The translations under genes and the position numbers were made by a program. From assembly GCA_963971305.1 (NCBI GenBank), contig OZ020306.1, forward strand, positions 34,493,512 to 34,557,511: a DNA stretch of 64,000 bases, given 5' to 3'. Below, one piece after another: positions 14,101-23,100 of this stretch. The notes under the pieces were generated by a model that saw nothing but the letters and a program-made list of their open reading frames with translations, did no database searches and was not told where the DNA came from. Origin of the DNA: Arcuatula senhousia. Lineage: Eukaryota > Mollusca > Bivalvia > Mytilida > Mytilidae. How positions within the stretch are numbered: the first letter of the stretch is position 1; every line of letters starts with the position of its first letter.

Positions 14101-17100
14101 GGCACTATCATTTACCAAGTCTAGCTTAATCTGTGCTTTCTTCATGGAACTCTTACTCAACAATAGAGGAATATCACTTGACACAACATCTGCTTCAATT
14201 TCACACTTAACTCCTGCTAATGCACAAGGAAGAATTACTTTTTTCTTAGACTGAAGAACTGTTCCTCCTCCAAACTTGTAATTAGTGTTGCTTGGTTTTT
14301 CAACAACTCTGCTTCTGGTATTTTGATCAAGAGAGTCTAAATAGCAATTCATCCAGGTCTCTCCAGCAACAGTTGATGAGCAGGCACTGTCTAAAATAGC
14401 TGAGTTAGCAGATTCAGTCAAAAGTACAAGGGTTTCTTCACTACGGTGTCCAGTGAACAACACTGCATGTTCATATCTTTGTTTGGCCATGTTTTCATAA
14501 GAGTGAGGACATTGTTTTACTAAATGTCGAATTGAATCACAACTGGAACACCAAAGAGGTAAACCATCTGATCCATTTGGGTTGACTGATTTGTTGAATG
14601 AATTAGTATTCTTTGGTCTGTTGGAATTTCCGCCACCATAGTTACCTCTAAAACTAGAATTCCTCTTGTAACGGTTCCTTGTATAATTTACGTCTTCAGT
14701 TGCCACCATGGCAGGTTCAACTTTAATTCCTTTATCAACTTCATTTTTGGAGGCAGCCTGTTGACCAAAGAATTTCTTAAGAGATGTAGACATTTGCTTG
14801 AAGAGTGTCCCAACAGAGGCATAATCAACACCTGTCAAAACTAATTGCCTATCTTTCATTTCAAGCTCTGAACCTTCCAGTAATTTAAAAGCAAGAACAG
14901 GTTGTGGAAGTTCCATCTTAAACTTCTTAGTTTTGTTATATAACTTTTCATATTCATTAACATAGTCCTCCATAGAGGCTACCTTGCTCCGATTGAACCT
15001 ATCAAATTCAGTGTATGCCTCATATGCTTCACTAAGTTCATCCTTCTTAAATATTTGGTCCATAAAATCAGTTAATTTCTTGACACCATCATCTTCGTTT
15101 AAATCATCAATACTCAATTCACTGAACACTTTATCTCTTATGGAATTCTGTCCTTCTTCTGGAAGAGACAACGCTATAGCTATACCTCTCTTCTTAGCCT
15201 CAAGGTCAGTTAGCTTTTCCCATGCTTTTACCTCCTCAAGCCATCTACTGTATGGCTTATGTGTTGAAAACACTGGTGGAACTTTATAATTCACAGACGC
15301 CATAGTAGAAACAATGGATCGATGAATGTTCAAACGCTGATGCTGGGAAAGTCGCTGAATAATTACCTGTTACTGCTTAACAGAGCTTTTTATAAATACC
15401 ACTTTTATATCTCTGGAAAAAAGTCACTGAATGGGATCTTTACACTTTTCACTGCTGTCACACCATACACTGTACGCTAACTGTCACTGTAATCACACAC
15501 TTCACCATAAACACTTGTCTTTACTGTATCATCAGTCCACGCTCTGCCATCATGTAAATTAGTTGAACTCTAATACTGATATACATTTAATGAAGACTCC
15601 AGCTACCTGTGGAGACATAATACAAATAACATAAATATACAATCATAACAGTTTGTTTTCTATCTTTTCAATTCTTAGTTTGTTTTCCATCTTTTCAATT
15701 CTTAGTTTTTTTTCTATCTTTTCAATTCTTAGTTTGTTTTCTATCTTTTCAATTCTTAGTTTTTTTTCTATCTTTTCAACTTTAATCGTTTGTTTTCTTT
15801 CTTTTCAACTCTTAGTTTGTTTTCTATCTTTTCAACTCTTAGTTTGTTTTCTATCTTTTCAACTCTTAGTTTGTTTTCTATCTTTTCAACTCTTAGTTTG
15901 TTTTCTTTCTTTTCAATTCTTAGTTTGTTTTCTATCTTTTCAATTCTTAGTTTGTTTTCTATCTTTTCAACTCTTAGTTTGTTTTCTATCTTTTCAATTC
16001 TTAGTTTGTTTTCTATCTTTTCAACTCTTAGTTTGTTTTCTATCTTTTCAATTCTTAGTTTGTTTTCCATCTTTTCAATTCTTAGTTTTTTTTCTATCTT
16101 TTCAATTCTTAGTTTGTTTTCTATCTTTTCAATTCTTAGTTTGTTTTCTATCTTTTCAACTTTTAGTTTGTTTTCTTTCTTTTCAACTCTTAGTTTGTTT
16201 TCTATCTTTTCAACTCTTAGTTTGTTTTCTATCTTTTCAACTCTTAGTTTGTTTTCTATCTTTTCAACTCTTAGTTTGTTTTCTTTCTTTTCAATTCTTA
16301 GTTTGTTTTCTATCTTTTCAATTCTTAGTTTGTTTTCTATCTTTTCAACTCTTAGTTTGTTTTCTATCTTTTCAACTCTTAGTTTGTTTTCTATCTTTTC
16401 AATTCTTAGTTTGTTTTCTATCTTTTCAACTCTTAGTTTGTTTTCTATCTTTTCAACTCTTAGTTTGTTTTCTATCTTTTCAATTCTTAGTTTGTTTTCT
16501 ATCTTTTCAACTCTTAGTTTGTTTTCTATCTTTTCAATTCTTAGTTTGTTTTCTATCTTTTCAACTCTTAGTTTGTTTTCTATCTTTTCAACTCTTAGTT
16601 TGTTTTCTTTCTTTTCAATTCTTAGTTTGTTTTCTATCTTTTCAATTCTTAGTTTGTTTTCTATCTTGTCAACTCTTAGTTTGTTTTCTATCTTTTCAAT
16701 TCTTAGTTTGTTTTCGATCTTTTCAATTCTTAGTTTGTTTTCCATCTTTTCAATTCTTAGTTTTTTTTCTATCTTTTCAATTCTTATATTTTTTTTTCTA
16801 TCTTTTCAATTCTTAGTTTGTTTTCTATCTTTTCAATTCTTAGTTTGTTTTCTATCTTTTCAACTCTTAGTTTGTTTTCTTTCTTTTCAATTCTTAGTTT
16901 GTTTTCTATCTTTTCAATTCTTAGTTTGTTTTCTATCTTGTCAACTCTTAGTTTGTTTTCTATCTTTTCAATTCTTAGTTTGTTTTCGATCTTTTCAATT
17001 CTTAGTTTTTTTTCTATCTTTTCAATTCTTAGTTTGTTTTCTATCTTTTCAATTCTTAGTTTGTTTTCCATCTTTTCAATTCTTAGTTTTTTTTCTATCT

Positions 17101-20100
17101 TTTCAATTCTTAGTTTGTTTTCTATCTTTTCAATTCTTAGTTTTTTTCTATCTTTTCAATTCTTAGTTTGTTTTCTATCTTTTCAATTCTTAGTTTGTTT
17201 TCTATCTTTTCAATTCTTAGTTTGTTTTCTATCTTTTCAACTCTTAGATTGTTTTCTTTCTTTTCAACTCTTAGTTTGTTTTCTATCTTTTCAACTCTTA
17301 GTTTGTTTTCTATCTTTTCAATTCTTAGTTTGTTTTCTATCTTTTCAACTCTTAGTTTGTTTTCTTTCTTTTCAATTCTTAGTTTGTTTTCTATCTTTTC
17401 AACTCTTAGTTTGTTTTCTATCTTTTCAACTCTTAGTTTGTTTTCTATCTTTTCAATTCTTAGTTTGTTTTCTATCTTTTCAACTCTTAGTTTGTTTTCT
17501 TTCTTTTCAATTCTTAGTTTGTTTTCTATCTTTTCAATTCTTAGTTTGTTTTCTATCTTTTCAACTCTTAAGCCCCAGTCACACTGTCACGTTTCGGCTA
17601 TCCCGTTTTACTTCGTTTTAAAACATCACGTTTCAATGTAATTTATTGTCATAGTTTTCGGTTTCTACGTTTCACTAGGTATATGCTCCGTTTTGGAAGG
17701 TTTCCCTACGTTCTATTACGTTTTACTACGTTTAGTCGGGTTTAACAGAAGCCGTTTCGTTAGGTTTTACTACGTTTTGCTACGTATCAGGTACGCTTCA
17801 TTGGGTATTACTAGGGTTTATCACGGATTACTAGGTTTACAGTACGTTTGATTACGCATTGATGCGGTCTTGTTGGGTTTGTGCTACGTTAAACTGCGTA
17901 GTACCACGTGTCACTACGTTGTAATTGATTCTTCGCGAAAACGCGTCATTTTGAGTTTCTCATATATCAAAACTTCTATCATTTCACTTTTAAATCAGGC
18001 TTCTCCAAAAAAGGCAGTCTTGAATTTGATGAAAATGAATGTAAATTGTAACAGCATTCAGATTCTAGTACATTTATATTGTATATTAAAAAATGTAAGA
18101 CTATTCATGTATTAAGAGGTAAACATGTTCAGTGCCAGGTGTATTTCAATAAAGCCAAAAAGAAGAAGAAAAAATGTTTGTTTGTTTTTACCTACCCAGA
18201 AAAATTGGCCCTACTATTTACCCCAAATTTTTTATCATGATATTTTACCAAAACTTTTTTTTTTCCTCGGATTTCACAATCTTCAGAGATTTTTTTTTCC
18301 ATGTTCAAATTGCACATTCACTATATCAAAAGAAAAGTTCTACAAAATGTGATATGATGAGTCTTGTATGACACAATTCTCTTTCCATTTTTTACCAGAT
18401 GGTAAGATTGCATATAAGTTTTTGGCTTAAAATTCCCTATTTACCCAACACTAGGACCCTTGGACCGGAAACATCTAACGATCATTTTTTTTGGGGGTGG
18501 CCTAACTAAATTTTTTCGTCCTCCATCGGATGGACATCTTGTAGCCACATGCTTTCCGTCAACTCAAATATGGGCATGGTGAAACTGCCATATAGCATTA
18601 AACTGCTGAGCTGCATTTATCCATCCATTTACATTTTTACATTTGTCAGTTGCATCTTCCGTGTATTCACAAATTATTGCCTTGCTCTTGTTTTCCAAGT
18701 ACGACATTTGAAATGGTGTTGTATAGAGCCCCAAGTGGGTACATTATAGAGAATGGTACAAGTAACTGTACCCAGTAGCAATCAAACATAAAGTTTCATG
18801 CAGGCAATACATTTTGTTACGCCTGGCATGCGTTTTGACTATTCAAGACTGATCAGGAGGCGCTCTATACTTAAATATTGAAAAAGTCAAACACTACATG
18901 AATATGAAGAGCATAGACTAAATAACAAAAATATGCCGAACTGGAACCGTAATAATTTACTTTCACTGAGATCAACCTATACCTGAGGTAGAGAGAAGTT
19001 CAGAGTTTTGACAATTATAAACATTACACTATATTTTTAGCTTTTATATGATCTTCAGCATATAAGTGTTGATAACGGAGCGGGTCAACCTCGGTGTATT
19101 AAAACTCCAACAGCCGTGCTAACCATCATTTGTTAGAAATAAAAAAATAAAACAAAGTTCCAGCCAATAAATTTTGCCACGGCTGACGCGCATTTCGTCT
19201 ATTCAAGACTCATCAGAGATATCGAAGAGTAATGGCAACTTCAAGGCCGACTGGCAGTGCCTTTCCGAACCATGCGTTTTTTTTTTTTTTTATCAAGTCT
19301 TGTTGTCAGTCTGGCCACAATCGCAGCGAACATATCCTAGTCAGCACGCACAAGGTATTTAAAAAAAACAATAGTCTCACATCTGAGTTCATCTAAAAGT
19401 TGTTTATATATGCCGAATAAAGTTAACAACATAACTACCGAACTTGAATGCTCTTATCTCATATGGCAAGAAGAAATGACAAAACATTGAACATCCCAAT
19501 ACAAGAATTTCTAAAAAGAAATGATGCGTTAAACCAGGTTTTATGGCATTAAACCTCCCTATTCTATTGCGATCCAAGGAACTAGGGTCTTTTACTTATT
19601 TAATCTTTCAACCAAATTAAACGCACTCTTCTTACCCCCTGGTACCGGCAACAACAGCCTCATCTGCAAAATGTGTTTGATGCAGCAATATTCAAACTCC
19701 ATGATTATTCTTTTATACTATGTGCACAAATAGGTGAAAGGTGGCAGTAAACGTAGTAATGCGTAGTATAACTTCATGGTGCCTAATAAAACGCGAGAAA
19801 ACGTGATAAAACCTAGCAAAACGTAACATAAAACGTATTGAATCGTACTAAAACCCATTGAAACCTCGTGAAACGCAACAAATACCTAGGGAACCGTAGT
19901 AAAACCTGCTGGTTGGATTTCGCTACGTTTTACTAGGTTTTCATTACGCTTTTACTAGGTTTTAACACGTTTTAACAACGTTTTAATACGTTTTAGTACG
20001 TATTTGCTACGTTTAATTTTTTAGCCACGTTTGTGTTGTGCAAACGTCGTACAAACGGGACGTGCCACGTTTCTGTCAAGGTAAGCCTACGTATATAGCC

Positions 20101-23100
20101 GGTTTCAACTACATGTCGGTACGGTTCGTTACCTTTATAGCCGTTTCACTACGTTTTAGAAACGTAGTAAAACGGGATGCCGAAACGTGACAGTGTGACT
20201 GGGGCTTTAGTTTGTTTTCTATCTTTTCAATTCTTAGTTTGTTTTCCATCTTTTCAACTCTTAGTTTGTTTTCTATCTTTTCAATTCTTAGTTTGTTTTC
20301 TATCTTTTCAACTCTTAGTTTGTTTTCTATCTTTTCAACTCTTAGTTTGTTTTCTATCTTTTCAACTCTTAGTTTGTTTTCTATCTTTTCAACTCTTAGT
20401 TTGTTTTCTATCTTTTCGATTCTTAGTTTGTTTTCTATCTTTTCAATTCTTAGTTTGTTTTCTATCTTTTCAACTCTTAGTTTGTTTTCTATCTTTTCAA
20501 TTCTTAGTTTTTTTCTATCTTTTCAACTCTTAGTTTGTTTTCTATCTTTTCAACTCTTAGTTTGTTTTCTATCTTTTCAATTCTTAGTTTGTTTTCTATC
20601 TTTTCAACTCTTAGTTTTTTTTCTATCTTTTCAATTCTTAGTTTGTTTTCTATCTTTTCAACTCTTAGTTTGTTTTCTATCTTTTCAACTCTTAGTTTGT
20701 TTTCTATCTTTTCAATTCTTAGTTTTTTTAGCTCACCTGGCCAAAGGCCACATGAGCTATTGCCATCACTTGGCGTCCGTCGTCGTCGTCCGTCGTCCGT
20801 CGTTGTCGTCGTCCGTCGTCGTCGTCCGTCGTCGTTAACTTTTCTTCAAACTTCTTCTCCTCTGAAACGGCTGCACAGATTCAAACCAAATTTGGTCTGG
20901 TGGTACTTTAGGGTATCCTCCACAGAACTGATGTGGGGATTTTTGATTCGTTGAAAAACATGGCCGCCATTGCTAAAAATAGACCAGGGGGGTCAGACTA
21001 CTGTTTTTGGCTTGTAAATCAAAAAGTATAAGAGATAGATGAAATCTGATGCCACCCTTCTGCTTCAGCATCAAAAGTTCTACGAAAGTCTCCATTTGGT
21101 CCAAGTTGTCAGATGACCCCTTATAGGGGTTACAGCCCCTTAAAGGTGAAAAAAAGTGTTTTTTCATGTTTTTGCCCTATAGTATGAAAATTATTGCATA
21201 TAGAGAAAAGCTGTTGCTTGCTTAAATGTTCAGCTCATTTAGCTCTACAAAAGTCTCCATAGGGTCGAAGTTGTCAGATGACCTCTTATAGGGGTTACAG
21301 CCCCTTAAAGGTGAAAAATAGCGTTTTTTCATGTTTTTGCTCTATAGTATGAAAACTATTGCATATAGAGAAAAGCTGTTGCTTGCTTAAATGTTCAGCT
21401 CATTTAGCTCTACAAAAGTCTCCATAGGGTCGAAGTTGTCAGATGACCCCTTATAGGGGTTACGGCCCCTGAAATAATGTTTTTTCATGTTTTTGGCCTA
21501 TGGAATGAAAACTATTGCAGATAGAGAGAAGCTGTTGCTTGCTTAAATGTTCAGCTAATTTAGCTCTACAAAAGTCTCCATAGGGTCGAAGTTGTCAGAT
21601 GACCCCTTATAGGGGTTACAGCCCCTAAAATGATGTTTTTTCATGTTTTTGGCCTATAGAAAGAAAACTATAGCAGATAGAGAAAAGCTGTTGCTTGCTT
21701 AAATGTTCAGTGCAGAAAGCTCTACAAAAGTCTCCATAGGATCGAAGTTGTCAGATGACCCCTTATAGGGGTTACGGCCCCTAAAATGATGTTTTTTCAT
21801 GTTTTTGGCTTTAGAAAGAAAACTATAGCAGATAGAGAAAAGCTGTTGCTTGCTTAAATGTTCAGTGCAGAAAGCTCTATAAAAGTCTCCATCCATAGGG
21901 TCGAAGTTGTCAGATGACCCTTATAGTGGTTACGACCCCTAAAATAACAGTTTTTCGTGTTTTTGGCCTATAGAATGAAAACTCTAGTAGATTAAGAAAA
22001 ACTGTTACTTGCTTGTTAAATGTTCAGCTAATTTAGCTCTACAAAATATAGGGTTGACATCAAGACCAGGTGAGCGATTTAGGCTCCTGGGAGCCTCTTG
22101 TTTCTATCTTTTCAATTCTTAGTTTGTTTTCTATCTTTTCAATTCTTAGTTTGTTTTCTATCTTTTCAACTCTTAGTTTGTTTTCTTTCTTTTCAATTCT
22201 TAGTTTGTTTTCTATCTTTTCAATTCTTAGTTTGTTTTCTATCTTGTCAACTCTTAGTTTGTTTTCTATCTTTTCAATTCTTAGTTTGTTTTCTATCTTT
22301 TCAACTCTTAGTTTGTTTTCTATCTTTTCAATTCTTAGTTTGTTTTCTATCTTTTCAACTCTTAGTTTGTTTTCTATCTTTTCAACTCTTAGTTTGTTTC
22401 TATCTTTTCAACTCTTAGTTTGTTTTCTTTCTTTTCAATTCTTAGTTTGTTTTCTATCTTTTCAATTCTTAGTTTGTTTTCTATCTTTTCAACTCTTAGT
22501 TTGTTTTCTATCTTTTCAATTCTTAGTTTGTTTTCTATCTTTTCAACTCTTAGTTTGTTTTCTTTCTTTTCAATTCTTAGTTTGTTTTCTTTCTTTTCAA
22601 TTCTTAGTTTGTTTTCTATCTTTTCAACTCTTAGTTTGTTTTCCATCTTTTCAAATCTTAGTTTGTTTTCTATCTTTTCAATCCTTAGTTTGTTTTCTAT
22701 CTTTTCAGTAGATTCCAGTTCCTGTGGATGACAGACACAGAGACTATAAATAGCATTACGTTATCATTTGCTCCTGCTCCCGTCATGATCTGCCTTGACC
22801 CAGAAACTCACTACTACTACTTTACTCCCTTCAAACTAGAGGATATGACAGCGAAGAATCTGGCTGCTCACCTAATGGAGATCAAAGAGGGAAAGTTAGA
22901 TGTAGGTTTTGTTGGAATCCAATTATTATGAGGAACTGTTTTCCAATAATGTTTTGAAAGAATCTTCATACAATACATTTACCTGTATATATAAAAAACT
23001 ACATTAGGTTAATCTAATATAGTTTTTCCCATTACGATTTAAAAAAAAAAAAACAGCTACCCTATACTGTGGTAGTAGATGATTAAGTAAATATTTATGA

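Larger units (their letters stand above)
10740..15650 (-). mobile_element. Complete Ty1/copia LTR retrotransposon
   Basis: It is bounded by two identical 98-bp LTRs (TG...CA) and by the 5-bp target duplication GTTTG (10735-10739 and 15651-15655), inside the 27-bp minisatellite. On the minus strand the order is LTR, primer site, gag-protease-integrase-reverse transcriptase, RNase H, purine tract, LTR; integrase before RT defines copia. Identical LTRs imply recent insertion. The pol frame is broken once near 11859-11863, so this copy is probably non-autonomous unless that base is an assembly error. Confidence 0.95.

Noticed and set aside
12437..15289. Plus-strand ORFs within the copia body
   Set aside because: Antisense shadows of the gag-pol frame.
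15768..16745. 325-codon minus-strand ORF of ENKLR(V/I)EKI repeats that looks like a coiled coil
   Set aside because: The DNA is the 27-bp minisatellite. Because 27 is nine codons and the unit lacks stops in several frames, long periodic ORFs appear on both strands. No start context, splice evidence or family supports a protein.
15653..17641. Plus-strand ORFs of LVCFLSFQ or FSIFSTLSL repeats (also at 10270-10760, 20177-20954, 22070-22731)
   Set aside because: Same cause: frames of the minisatellite, continuing into the adjacent elements.
10312..22708. Regular repeat array resembling a CRISPR
   Set aside because: There are no spacers; units are directly adjacent, and the locus is an intron of an animal gene.
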